From Bacteroidota bacterium (GTDB lineage Bacteria > Bacteroidota > Bacteroidia > AKYH767-A > OLB10), in NCBI GenBank assembly GCA_018268195.1, contig JAFDWZ010000008.1:1-35326 (forward strand): a stretch of DNA of 35,326 bases, given 5' to 3'. The position numbers were made by a program, and so were the translations under genes. The notes below the pieces were generated by a model, which saw nothing but the letters and a program-made list of their open reading frames with translations, made no database searches and was not told the origin of the DNA. Below, piece by piece: positions 26,980 through 35,326 of the stretch (position 1 is the first letter of the stretch; each line of letters begins with the position of its first letter).

Positions 26980-28197
26980 CTATAAATTTTCCGGAAGATA
27001 TTTTTTAGGCAAAGTAGCATATTCATTGGGGAAGTAAGTACGCAGAATAGTTACATAGTAGTTATATGGTTTATGTTGCCATCCCCAGCCTGCACTTTTA
27101 TACAAAGTTCCATCAGAGAAATTGCCATCGGCATCGCGCTTATAAGTTCTCATGAGCGAATCGTTTTGTAAAATACTTGAGTCTTTTAGCATTTTCGGAT
27201 AAGGTGCTTCCTGTAATTCAATGCGGTTGCAGAGTGGTTTGTAGTTGAACTCTTTTTTGTATTCAGGAAGTTCCACATTGCCTACATTTTTGATGATACG
27301 TTTGCGTGCCGATTCAGAAACACTTCTTAATAATTGTCCTAATTTATCTTCAAACACCAATATTCCCTGTTCGGTCGCAATTTTTTTTGTGCTCACCGAT
27401 TCACGGTCGAATAACATTCCCCAGATACTGTTTTTAAGAGAAGCACTATCGTTATAGCTGATAGGAAAAGTAGGGATAGGGTCCGAAACATTAACAATGT
27501 TAAAACTACGTTCAGTCTGACAAAATCGTTTGTTATACTCATCAGCAAAAGCTTTGTTGCCTACCATAGGTGCGGCAAAAGCATAAGTCTTAAAATTATT
27601 TTTAGCAGAAATATCTTTGCCCTTGATACTGCTAAGCCAGCACGTTGCCAAGTTGGCTAATGCACCACCCTGACTGTGACCTGTGATGATAATATTATAA
27701 ATTCCATCGTTGTTAAGTGTCTGGATACGGTCTATCAGATCAAGATGCATAAAGGCAACGCCCAGGGCATATCCGCTATGAACAGCAGCGGCAGTGTCGG
27801 AGGCAAAGTTGTATTTAAAATTTTCACCTTCAACCACAATGGTACCTTTAGCAGGAATCATGGAGGCATAAATATTTTCGAGCCAACTCACTTGTTTGTC
27901 GGTAGAGCCACGAAAACTTATCACCGCAAAATCTCCTTTTTTGTAAACCTGATATTTATTGTCCATGCCAAAGGCTCCCGAAGTATAAACCTTGCGATAA
28001 CCTTCTGGAATAATAGCCTGATCGCTCTTGTACAAATCAATAAAAGTAAAACTGTTGCAAATGGCAATCATATCACGCATTTCTTCCTTTTTGAATCCCG
28101 GAGTGAATGCGTGAATGAACAATGGAAACAATAACATTACTGCAACAGATAAGGCGAGTTTACCTCTCATAGAAATAGTGTGTTTAAGTAGATGCAT
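26980..28197 (-). CDS. Exported class 3 lipase (alpha/beta hydrolase)
   Basis: The 405-residue protein has an N-terminal export signal (hydrophobic core about 14-29, ending LFIHA). The Lipase_3 fold is shown by VISFRGSTD (about 92-100, oxyanion region), GVAFMHLDLIDRIQTL, the nucleophile elbow ITGHSQGGALANLA with S175, and KTYAFAAPMVGNKAF; a following DPIPTFP is the usual place of the catalytic aspartate. The C-terminal 130 residues have no motif that I know. The substrate is probably a lipid ester. M10 is an alternative start. A full promoter with both boxes lies upstream. Confidence 0.88.
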   Translation of the reverse strand: MHLLKHTISMRGKLALSVAVMLLFPLFIHAFTPGFKKEEMRDMIAICNSFTFIDLYKSDQAIIPEGYRKVYTSGAFGMDNKYQVYKKGDFAVISFRGSTDKQVSWLENIYASMIPAKGTIVVEGENFKYNFASDTAAAVHSGYALGVAFMHLDLIDRIQTLNNDGIYNIIITGHSQGGALANLATCWLSSIKGKDISAKNNFKTYAFAAPMVGNKAFADEYNKRFCQTERSFNIVNVSDPIPTFPISYNDSASLKNSIWGMLFDRESVSTKKIATEQGILVFEDKLGQLLRSVSESARKRIIKNVGNVELPEYKKEFNYKPLCNRIELQEAPYPKMLKDSSILQNDSLMRTYKRDADGNFSDGTLYKSAGWGWQHKPYNYYVTILRTYFPNEYATLPKKYLPENL

Positions 28198-28260
28198 GTA
28201 TAACTTTCAAAAAACTATTAAATTGTATCCTCTGAGGGATTTAGATTATTACTGCTTGTA

Positions 28261-28288
28261 CAAAAATAAAAGAAAGTTTCATTTTCAA
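28261..28288 (-). promoter_or_regulatory. Textbook Bacteroidetes promoter for the lipase gene
   Basis: On the minus strand TTG (28286-28288) is followed by exactly 17 bases and TATTTTTG (28261-28268). Both elements and the spacing match the consensus, giving a leader of roughly 60 nt. Confidence 0.7.
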
Positions 28289-28370
28289 TTCACGTTTTGA
28301 CTTTTAGTTTTACCAACTTCAAGTGCATATATTCGTAATAATAATTACTTTTACAAACTATTAAATTGGT

Positions 28371-29813
28371 ATGAAATATAAATTACTTTTTGCATTCTCC
28401 ATTGCAATGCTTTTTGGTTATGCAGGTATAGCTGCTGCCGATGGTTATCAGATTAAAGTGAAGATTACTCCTGTTGAAAAAGATTCACTTTATTATCTGG
28501 CAAATTATTTTGGCGAAAAACAATACATTCAGGATTCTGCCAAAGCAGATGCTTCCGGTTGGGTGGTATTCAAAGGAAAAGAAAAGCTGCCTGGTGGTAT
28601 TTATCTTTTTGTAATCCCGTCAAAGAAATACTTCGAACTCATTGTGGACAAGGAGCAAAATTTTTCATTGGAAACAGACACTGCCGACATGGTTAAGCAC
28701 ATGGTAGTGAAGAACTCTGATGACAACCAAAAATTTTATAACTATTTACAGTTTATAGTTGATAAACAAAAGGAAGCCGAAGATTTGCAGGCACAACTGA
28801 AGAACCCCAAAAGTAAGCAGGACAGCATTGCTGCTCAGGAAAAAATGGTAGCACTGGGCAAATCAGTTACCGACTACAAAACAAAATATATAGATGATTA
28901 TCCTGACTTTCTTTTAAGCAATGTATTTAAAACATCTCAGGAGCCACAGGTGCCTGAAGCACCCTTGCTCCCTGACGGAAATAAAGATTCAACTTTTGCA
29001 TACCGTTATTACAAGGCACACTATTTTGACAATGTGGATTTCTCGGATGCACGTTTGTTGCGAACACCTTTGTTTCATACCAAATTAGAAACCTACATTA
29101 AAAAATTGGTACTGCAAATTCCTGACAGTATCAATAAGGAAGCAGATATGCTGGTAGCAAAAGCCAGAGCAAATCCGGAAGTGTTTAAATATGTGGTGTG
29201 GTACCTTACCAACACGTATGAAACTTCAAATATTATGGGTATGGATGCTGTTTTTGTTCACATGGCAAAGACTTATTATACCAAAGATCAGGCAACATGG
29301 GTTGACTCAACCACGCTTTATAAAATTCAGGAAAGAGTGAAAGTGCTTGAACCGATTCTAATCGGAAAAAAAGTTCAGAATGTAATTCTGCAAGATACCT
29401 CCGGTAACTACAGAGCGCTTTATAATGTGAAAGCACCTTATACCGTTCTGTTGTTTTGGGATCCGGATTGCGGACATTGCCAGAAAGTAGTGCCCGAAGT
29501 GAAAAAACTATATGATATTGTGAAAGGAAAAGGTGTTGAGATATATGCCTTGTGCACAGAGACAGAAATGGAAAAATGGAAAAAATTTATCAGGGAGAAA
29601 AAATTAGACTGGATAAATGTTGGAGACCCGAAATATCAAAACAACTTCAGATATGAATTTGATATTACCAGCACACCTCAGATATTTTTGTTGGATGCGA
29701 ATAAGGAAATTATTGCTAAGAAAATTGATGTAGGTGTTTTGGCTGATATGCTTTCAAAAAAGCTCAACATGAAAATTGAGGGCATTGTAAACCCTGAAAA
29801 ACCGGCACATTAA
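28371..29813 (+). CDS. Exported thiol-disulfide protein (DUF4369/DUF5106 plus thioredoxin fold)
   Basis: The 480-residue precursor has a signal peptide (about 1-23, ending GIAAADG). An N-terminal beta domain of DUF4369 type (about 24-110; GKEKLPGGIYLFVIP) is followed by a helical middle part (about 115-325) with a coiled segment rich in Lys/Glu/Gln. The C-terminal TlpA-like thioredoxin domain carries LLFWDPDCGHCQKVVPEV with C367 and C370 (CGHC) and a cis-proline in TSTPQIFLLD. This design is common in Bacteroidota, where such proteins reduce or isomerise periplasmic disulfides; the substrate is unknown. The next gene starts 2 bases after its stop. Confidence 0.88.
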   Translation: MKYKLLFAFSIAMLFGYAGIAAADGYQIKVKITPVEKDSLYYLANYFGEKQYIQDSAKADASGWVVFKGKEKLPGGIYLFVIPSKKYFELIVDKEQNFSLETDTADMVKHMVVKNSDDNQKFYNYLQFIVDKQKEAEDLQAQLKNPKSKQDSIAAQEKMVALGKSVTDYKTKYIDDYPDFLLSNVFKTSQEPQVPEAPLLPDGNKDSTFAYRYYKAHYFDNVDFSDARLLRTPLFHTKLETYIKKLVLQIPDSINKEADMLVAKARANPEVFKYVVWYLTNTYETSNIMGMDAVFVHMAKTYYTKDQATWVDSTTLYKIQERVKVLEPILIGKKVQNVILQDTSGNYRALYNVKAPYTVLLFWDPDCGHCQKVVPEVKKLYDIVKGKGVEIYALCTETEMEKWKKFIREKKLDWINVGDPKYQNNFRYEFDITSTPQIFLLDANKEIIAKKIDVGVLADMLSKKLNMKIEGIVNPEKPAH

Positions 29814-29815
29814 CA

Positions 29816-31216
29816 ATGTTACTTCAATTTCTGTACGCCAGAGGCGATATCTATAAGTTTTCGGGTATAGACGTTTTTTATCCATTGTTTCTTATTATTC
29901 TCATTTTCTATTTTGCCAAATCAATCAAAGACAAGAGAATTGTAGACAACCCTTCTTATAAATATTATTTGGCCGGATTGCTGATAAAAATTATAGGTGG
30001 GATTATGGTTGTGCTTGTATATAGTTTTTACTATACAGGAGGTGATACCGTGTATTTTTTCTTCGACTCCATGACTTTGACAAACCTGTTGTTTAAAAAT
30101 CCTGCACATTTTTTTGATGTGGTATTTAACGGATTTACTATTGAAAAATTCAGTTACCTCGATAGCACTACAGGAACATTTGTGTATTACCGTAGTCCTG
30201 AAACTTTTTTTGTGCCTCGTGTTATCTGGCCATTTACATTATTTGGATTACAATCCATGGTTGCAGCTGTAATTTTGCTTGCAGTAGTTTCGTTCGGTGG
30301 AGTGTGGCGCATGTTTCAGATTTTCATAAAGGAGTTTCCTGAACTTGAAAGGCCGCTCGCTCTTACTTTCTTTTTTTTACCGTCAGTTTTTTTCTGGGGC
30401 TCCGGAATTCTGAAAGACTCCATCACTTTCAGTGCTCTCGGATATTTTATTTATAGTTTCTACCACATTTTTATTTCTCCTGAAAAAATTTTTAAAAATC
30501 TCCTCATATTGATTGCCTCTGCAGGAATTATTATCTCTATCAAGTCTTATATCTTTATAGGGATTATGCCGGGAATGTTAATCTGGCTCGTACGTAAATA
30601 CACTATGCAAATAAGAGGTAGCTTTATTCGTGGTGTTACATTGCCTCTTCTTTTAATAATATTCACAGGCTCCGGATTTTTACTGCTGAATATGTTGGGT
30701 GATGAGATGGGAAAATTTAATATTGATAATTTGTTGGACGTTGCCGTTGCAAGTAACAACGATTTGAAGGCGGACTACTATGGAGGGAATTCATTTGATA
30801 TCGGAGATATACAGCCAACAGTAGGTAGTATGTTGCTTCACGCTCCTGCAGCTATCAATGCTGCACTTTTCAGACCCTATATCTTCGAGTCAAAAAATGT
30901 ATTGATGATGGTTTCCGGAATTGAAAACACATTCATACTGTTGTATACAATCTACGTTCTGATAAAGGTTCGTTTTTTTGGAATTTTCAAATATTTTAAC
31001 AAACATCATCTCCTTACATTTTCGTTAATCTTCAGCTTGTTTTTTGCTTTTTCTGTAGGTATTTCTACCAGCAATTTCGGAAGTTTGGTGCGATATCGAA
31101 TCCCACTGTTACCTTTTTATGTCGCAAGTTTGGTAATCATACAACACCTACACAATAAGGAGGAGGAAGAAAAGAAATCTTTGAGTTATACTTATCATAA
31201 AGCCATTGTGGAATAA
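29816..31216 (+). CDS. Polytopic membrane protein of unknown function
   Basis: The 466-residue protein has around nine or ten hydrophobic segments (for example near 22-36, 52-70, 140-160, 180-196, 205-220, 225-243, 272-290, 375-392 and 405-440). Between them are loops with conserved-looking patches such as YTGGDTVYFFFDS (about 72-84), YYRSPETFFVPR (about 124-135) and FFWGSGILKDSI (about 192-203). The pattern recalls EpsG/Wzy-like or glycosyltransferase-C membrane proteins that use lipid-linked sugars, but no motif proves it. The C-terminus is charged and cytoplasmic (HNKEEEEKKS). It is coupled to the thioredoxin-like gene (2-base gap). Confidence 0.8.
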   Translation: MLLQFLYARGDIYKFSGIDVFYPLFLIILIFYFAKSIKDKRIVDNPSYKYYLAGLLIKIIGGIMVVLVYSFYYTGGDTVYFFFDSMTLTNLLFKNPAHFFDVVFNGFTIEKFSYLDSTTGTFVYYRSPETFFVPRVIWPFTLFGLQSMVAAVILLAVVSFGGVWRMFQIFIKEFPELERPLALTFFFLPSVFFWGSGILKDSITFSALGYFIYSFYHIFISPEKIFKNLLILIASAGIIISIKSYIFIGIMPGMLIWLVRKYTMQIRGSFIRGVTLPLLLIIFTGSGFLLLNMLGDEMGKFNIDNLLDVAVASNNDLKADYYGGNSFDIGDIQPTVGSMLLHAPAAINAALFRPYIFESKNVLMMVSGIENTFILLYTIYVLIKVRFFGIFKYFNKHHLLTFSLIFSLFFAFSVGISTSNFGSLVRYRIPLLPFYVASLVIIQHLHNKEEEEKKSLSYTYHKAIVE

Positions 31217-31286
31217 AAAAGGAAGCCTGTCGAAAAAAATGACTAACCAAAACCGAATTCTAATTATGACAGGCGTTCCTCCTTTT
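31216..31286. repeat. Imperfect inverted repeat, long-loop terminator or element ends
   Basis: GCCTGTC (31225-31231) and GACAGGC (31268-31274) are perfect 7-base arms; outside them AAAAGGA and TCCTTTT pair after an uneven gap. The loop is 36 bases, long for a terminator, although TGTTTT follows. Confidence 0.4.
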
Positions 31287-31287
31287 G

Positions 31288-31311
31288 TTTTCAGAGCTAT
31301 TTTCAGAGCTA
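31288..31311 (+). repeat. Exact tandem duplication of 12 bases
   Basis: TTTTCAGAGCTA occurs twice head to tail (31288-31299 and 31300-31311) directly after the inverted repeat. Confidence 0.8.
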
Positions 31312-31439
31312 AAATTTCCGTTTCATGGCTTCGGAACTGACAGTAAGAGCATGTACTGCCTTAAAAGTTGCACGCTAATTAATATTTAGTTCTCCGTTTT
31401 AATAAAGTATTTATTTTCAGAATATTAAAATTCACCTGT

Positions 31440-31478
31440 AAGGTCAACAAGCTTCGACTGAAGAAGCGTATTGACCTT
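31440..31478. repeat. Strong non-coding hairpin
   Basis: Arms AAGGTCAACAAGCTTC and GAAGCGTATTGACCTT pair at 14 of 16 positions around the loop GACTGAA. A further GGTCAA (31482-31487) forms an alternative dyad with TTGACC (31471-31476), so two foldings exclude each other. No U-run follows, which argues against a simple terminator. Confidence 0.65.
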
Positions 31479-31780
31479 ATAGGTCAAGAGGTTTTATTAA
31501 TTAATACTTAACGGTGGATAATCAAATTTCAAATTTCTGCGTCATGTCATTTGTTAATATGAAAATTACATTAAATTTACCGCGACTTAGATAAGCAATT
31601 TTTCAGGCTCGGTAGAATACAGACACGCTCACTCATTATTTTCAACTTAAACTGTATGATGATGGTGAATTTTTACAAGTGTTTTTTTCTTTATATCAGC
31701 GATTCTTCTTCTACAGGAGCAGGGCTTGTCGAGACAAAAAAGATCCAACCACCTTATTTTTCACTTTTCAAAAGCCTGTT

Positions 31781-34700
31781 ATGAAGAGACTCTTAACCTT
31801 CATTGTATTATCAGTAATCTGTTATTACGCAGATGCGCAAACCTATCTGATGAGCAATACCAATGTATCAACTTGTGGCGGCACCTTTTATGATAGCGGA
31901 GGTGCAGGTTCAAATTATGGGAATAATCAGAACAGCACAATGACCTTTTGTTCCAGTAACGCAGGGCAATGTATTTCTGTTTCTTTTACGTCTTTCAACC
32001 TTGAAAGCGGATATGATTTTTTAAGAATTTATAATGGCCCTAACACTGCATCTCCTTTGTTAGGTACTTTCACCGGAACTACTACTCCGGGCACTTTTAT
32101 AGGAACATCAGGATGCCTCACCTTTGTTTTCACTTCTGATATTGTTATTACTGCAAGTGGATGGGTCGCAAATATCAGTTGCATTACCTGCGCTGCTGGC
32201 GGCAGTTGTTTGCAGACTTGCAATGGTGGACCGGCTCCTGCTAATGATGCCTGTAGTGGAGCACAGAATCTTGGTTTATTACCAGTGCCTGCTGCTTGTC
32301 CCAGTGGAATTGGCGCATGGCAATATACCAATACTACCAATCTGTGTGCTACTGCTGAAATGCCTTACACAACACTTACCGGTTGTAAACCTTCGGGTAA
32401 TATGGCCAGCCCTGCTGCTGATGTATGGTATCGTTTTAATCTTACCGGACCAACTCTTAATGTGCAAATCTCCGGAGGTATTCAAACACCTAATGTAGCA
32501 CTTTACTCAGGAACAAATTGCTCTAACCTAATTGGTAGAGGTTGTGCCATAGGTGCCGGTGGTATTCTTAATACAAGTTTTGTCGGACTTGCTGCCGGAA
32601 CATATTATCTGCAGGTAAGTGGCGGTAGTCTCAATGATCAGTGTGACTTTACTCTCGGTTTACAGAATAACTACGATTGTGCAGGTTGTGTTATTGTGAA
32701 CAATCTAACCGTTAATCCTCCTCCTGTGAATGGAACTTATGTAGCAGGACAATTAGTGACTTTCTGCTATACCATTTCTGAATATAACCAGACATCAGCT
32801 AACTGGTTGCATGGTGTTGTTCCCACATTCGGTTCAGGATGGGACATGAGTACCCTTACTTACACCATGCCAAATAATTGCTCCGGTAATGGAACTTGGG
32901 GTTGGTACAATACCAATGTTGTAAGCTCGGCTACAGGTGTTTCTCACGGCCCGGGATTTTATTATGAGTCGCCATTGGGAAGTCCTTTTGGTGTTGCTGA
33001 CGGAAATCCGGGTAATAATTTTGGAGACTACAACCCATTGGATTTATGTGACTGGACATTTTGTTGGAGCATACGCACTAAACCGCAATCGCAATGTGTG
33101 CAGGGTGCAAGTCTGAACATCAGTATTGATACGTATGGCGATGGTGAATCAGGTTCATGGACTTCCTTAGCTTGTACCGGTGACCCGATTACAGATTTTT
33201 TTGCTACATCGGCATGCTGCCAGCCGCCTAATGTGAATGTAACCAACCCCAATTGCCCCGGTGGGATGGGCAGTGCACAAGGTACTGGTCAGGGCACTTC
33301 TCCATGGACATTTATCTGGAAAAACAGTGCAGGCACCATCATTATGCAACTCAATAATGTAGTTAGTTCAAATGCATTACCTAATCTCGCTGCCGGCAAT
33401 TACAGTCTTACTACTGTTGATAACAATGGATGTGCAGCAACCACTTATTTTACCATTGCAGCACCACCAAGTATTGTTGTTTCTGCAACAACTGTTGCTA
33501 CCAAATGCAATAGAAATGATGGAGCAATAAATATATCTGCCAGCGGTGGAACAACTCCTTTGCAATATAGTATTGATAACGGCACTACCTATAGTTCAAA
33601 TTCAAATTATACAAACCTTGCAGCAGGAAGTTATACCGTTGTAGTTCGTGATGCCAATGGTTGTACAACTTCACAAACAGTAAACGTTGCACCTTCCACT
33701 GTGCCGGTAATAAATACCACAACGGTAACCGGTGTTACATGCAACGGTAGTAACAATGGTAGTATTACGGTTAATGCTTCAGGAGGAAGTTCGCCATATC
33801 AGTATAGTCTTGATAATGGAGTAACTTTTCAATCAGCGAATTCTTTCAGCGGGTTACCAGCAGGAAACTACTCTGTGTTAGTATCCGATAATTATGGGTG
33901 CACCGTTACCGCTAATGTAACTGTTGTGCAACCTCCTGCCATTACCATTGCCAGTGTTGTTCCATCCGATGCAACTTGCGGAAGCAGCAATGGCTCACTT
34001 ACTATTAATGCCAACGGAGGTATTGGAACACTTCAATATAGTATCACAGGTGGCGCTCCATATCAGTCTTCAAACATTTTTAACAATCTTTCTGCATCCA
34101 ATTATAATGTGGTTGTGGTGGACGCTAACGGATGTAGTGCAACCACTACGGCATCCATCAATAATTCAGCAGCTCCAGTGATTAACTCTGCTCCATCAAC
34201 ACCATTGTTGTGTAATGCAGGAACCAATGCTTCCATAACCATTAATGCTTCCGGAGGTACAGGGGCGCTACAGTATAGTATTAATAATGGTTCTACTTTT
34301 CAATCAGGAAATGTGTTTAACTCTCTGACAGCAGGTAGTTACAATATTGTGGTTACTGATGCAGTAGGGTGTCAGGTTTCTACATCAGTAACTATTACTG
34401 ACCCACCGTCAATTCAGATAAATACTTCAGCTACGGGCAGCACTTGCTCACAGTCTAACGGTTCATTAACGGTAAACGCATTAGGTGGCACCGGCACATT
34501 ACAATATTCAATAAATAACGGAGCAACATTTCAGCCAGGTACAACTTTTAATTCCCTTACATCAGGAAATTATACTGTGGTGGTACACGATGCTAACGGA
34601 TGTACTGCTTCTGTTTCGGCAAATATTCCTGATGCTCCGGCACCTGTTATCAATAATACTATGGTGACGAATGTGAATTGTAATGGAAACAATAACGGTA

Positions 34701-35326
34701 GCATAAACATTTCAGCCAGCGGAGGTACAGGAATCCTAGTGTTTTCCATAAACAATGGTGCAAGTTTTCAGAGTGGAAATAATTTTTCTGCATTGGCAGC
34801 TGGCAGTTATACAGTTGTTGTTAAAGATGATAACGGGTGTACGGTTTCTTCCAGCCTGGTGGTAACCGAACCAAGTGCATTATCTCTTAGCACCGTTGTT
34901 GCAAACACCACCTGTAGTCAGGCTAATGGTTCAGTAACTATCACTGCCAATGGAGGAACACCAAACTATCAGTACAGTATTGATGCAGGAAGCACTTTCC
35001 AATCATCATCAACTTTCCCATCATTAGCGACAGGCTCTTATACCATCGTAGTGCAGGATGCGAATGGTTGCACTACTTCTTCAGGAGTAAATATAACAGA
35101 TGCTCCCGGACCAAGAGTTGATGCAGTAGCAGTTACTGATGCTACATGCAATGGTGCCAATAATGGTACAATAAATATAACAGCAAGTGGAGGCACCACA
35201 CCATTGCAATTCAGTAATACAGGTGGTGCACCTTATCAGGGTTCAAATAATTTTGTGGGATTATCACCGGGGAATTATACAGTTGTAGTTGTTGATGCCA
35301 ATGGATGTACGGCATCCACATCAGCA
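31781..35326 (+). CDS. Large SprB-repeat adhesin with CUB domain (3' end outside window)
   Basis: The frame is open for 1182 codons from the ATG at 31781 to the right edge. A signal peptide (about 1-19, ending YYADA) is followed by a CUB-like domain (about 30-135; C32, C57, C64, C112, C134; ESGYDFLRIYNG and ASGWVANISC). Next is a domain opening with NDACSGAQNL (about 155-300; DVWYRFNL, AAGTYYLQVSGG), then a Cys/Trp-rich unit (about 300-480; LCDWTFCWSI). Nine repeats of 77-79 residues follow, each with a GG[T/S]..LQYS core and an AGSYTVVV.DANGC end, the SprB type seen in gliding adhesins. Such proteins are carried to the surface by the T9SS; the sorting domain would lie beyond the window. Confidence 0.92.
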   Translation, partial: MKRLLTFIVLSVICYYADAQTYLMSNTNVSTCGGTFYDSGGAGSNYGNNQNSTMTFCSSNAGQCISVSFTSFNLESGYDFLRIYNGPNTASPLLGTFTGTTTPGTFIGTSGCLTFVFTSDIVITASGWVANISCITCAAGGSCLQTCNGGPAPANDACSGAQNLGLLPVPAACPSGIGAWQYTNTTNLCATAEMPYTTLTGCKPSGNMASPAADVWYRFNLTGPTLNVQISGGIQTPNVALYSGTNCSNLIGRGCAIGAGGILNTSFVGLAAGTYYLQVSGGSLNDQCDFTLGLQNNYDCAGCVIVNNLTVNPPPVNGTYVAGQLVTFCYTISEYNQTSANWLHGVVPTFGSGWDMSTLTYTMPNNCSGNGTWGWYNTNVVSSATGVSHGPGFYYESPLGSPFGVADGNPGNNFGDYNPLDLCDWTFCWSIRTKPQSQCVQGASLNISIDTYGDGESGSWTSLACTGDPITDFFATSACCQPPNVNVTNPNCPGGMGSAQGTGQGTSPWTFIWKNSAGTIIMQLNNVVSSNALPNLAAGNYSLTTVDNNGCAATTYFTIAAPPSIVVSATTVATKCNRNDGAINISASGGTTPLQYSIDNGTTYSSNSNYTNLAAGSYTVVVRDANGCTTSQTVNVAPSTVPVINTTTVTGVTCNGSNNGSITVNASGGSSPYQYSLDNGVTFQSANSFSGLPAGNYSVLVSDNYGCTVTANVTVVQPPAITIASVVPSDATCGSSNGSLTINANGGIGTLQYSITGGAPYQSSNIFNNLSASNYNVVVVDANGCSATTTASINNSAAPVINSAPSTPLLCNAGTNASITINASGGTGALQYSINNGSTFQSGNVFNSLTAGSYNIVVTDAVGCQVSTSVTITDPPSIQINTSATGSTCSQSNGSLTVNALGGTGTLQYSINNGATFQPGTTFNSLTSGNYTVVVHDANGCTASVSANIPDAPAPVINNTMVTNVNCNGNNNGSINISASGGTGILVFSINNGASFQSGNNFSALAAGSYTVVVKDDNGCTVSSSLVVTEPSALSLSTVVANTTCSQANGSVTITANGGTPNYQYSIDAGSTFQSSSTFPSLATGSYTIVVQDANGCTTSSGVNITDAPGPRVDAVAVTDATCNGANNGTINITASGGTTPLQFSNTGGAPYQGSNNFVGLSPGNYTVVVVDANGCTASTSA
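33230..35326 (+). repeat. Nine SprB-type repeats with alternating unit length
   Basis: The D-x-x-G-C motifs start at 33419, 33650, 33887, 34121, 34358, 34589, 34826, 35057 and 35294, so the units are 231, 237, 234, 237, 231, 237, 231 and 237 bases apart. Sequence identity is moderate, so these are old repeats. The array continues past the edge. Confidence 0.9.

Larger units (their letters stand above)
31217..31780. other. 564-base non-coding region with unusual repeats
   Basis: There is no credible gene in either strand. The region is AT-rich and holds an imperfect inverted repeat (31216-31286), an exact 12-base tandem duplication (31288-31311), and a hairpin (31440-31478) with an extra copy of its GGTCAA end. 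No perfect TAnnTTTG was found before the adhesin; TATTTTTC (about 31756-31763) is the closest. Confidence 0.7.

Noticed and set aside
33230..35326. Regular repeats as a CRISPR array
   Set aside because: Units are 231-237 bases, diverged and translated in frame; they are protein repeats.
1..35326. tRNA, rRNA, CRISPR, integrase or transposase genes
   Set aside because: I looked for clover-leaf ends, short regular repeats and recombinase motifs and found none that I could support.

Overview
The window looks like a chromosomal segment of a Bacteroidota (Bacteroidetes) bacterium. It carries the complete type IX secretion/gliding core porP-gldK-gldL-gldM-gldN, several secreted proteins of T9SS type (a type A C-terminal sorting domain and a huge SprB-repeat adhesin), and repeated Bacteroidetes-type promoter elements (TAnnTTTG, some with an upstream TTG). 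Base composition is AT-rich, and nearly all starts lack a Shine-Dalgarno sequence. I cannot name the species.

Layout. 1-4281: a 5' fragment of miaB (minus strand) diverges from topA, which is coupled to an arginase-fold gene whose metal-ligand motifs look eroded. 4408-10132: porP/sprF-like gene then gldKLMN, closed by a strong bidirectional terminator shared with convergent alaS. 10191-16113: alaS (-), a membrane-anchored M23 peptidase, a short MerR regulator and lepA (-). 16273-21907: a run of same-strand genes: a seven-haem TPR lipoprotein, mltG (TTG start), an exported protein that I align by eye with GldN, and a phosphohexomutase, ended by a second strong hairpin. 22172-26247: PIN-PhoH ATPase, a T9SS cargo protein (-), and a solitary hutU with its own promoter and a dyad. 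26248-31216: a probable decayed gene end, a small lipoprotein, a class 3 lipase (-), and a two-gene unit of a thioredoxin-fold exported protein plus a polytopic membrane protein. 31217-31780 is non-coding with unusual repeats. 31781 to the end is an open-ended adhesin with a CUB domain and nine SprB-type repeats.

How the genes fit together. GldL and GldM form the proton-driven inner-membrane motor, GldK and GldN the periplasmic ring under the outer membrane, and PorP/SprF-like proteins tether or help export adhesins. The 283-residue protein at 23523-24374 and the SprB-like protein at the right end are the sort of cargo this machine exports. The most promising unexplained items are the GldN-like protein at 19369-20475, the eroded ureohydrolase between topA and the T9SS genes, the two-unit higher-order repeat in the adhesin, the shared terminator stem, and the structured non-coding region before the adhesin.

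Several starts were set by promoter position: in three cases (M23 peptidase, lepA, the 26.5 kb lipoprotein) a perfect TAnnTTTG lies inside or beside the longer possible reading frame, which favours the shorter start.
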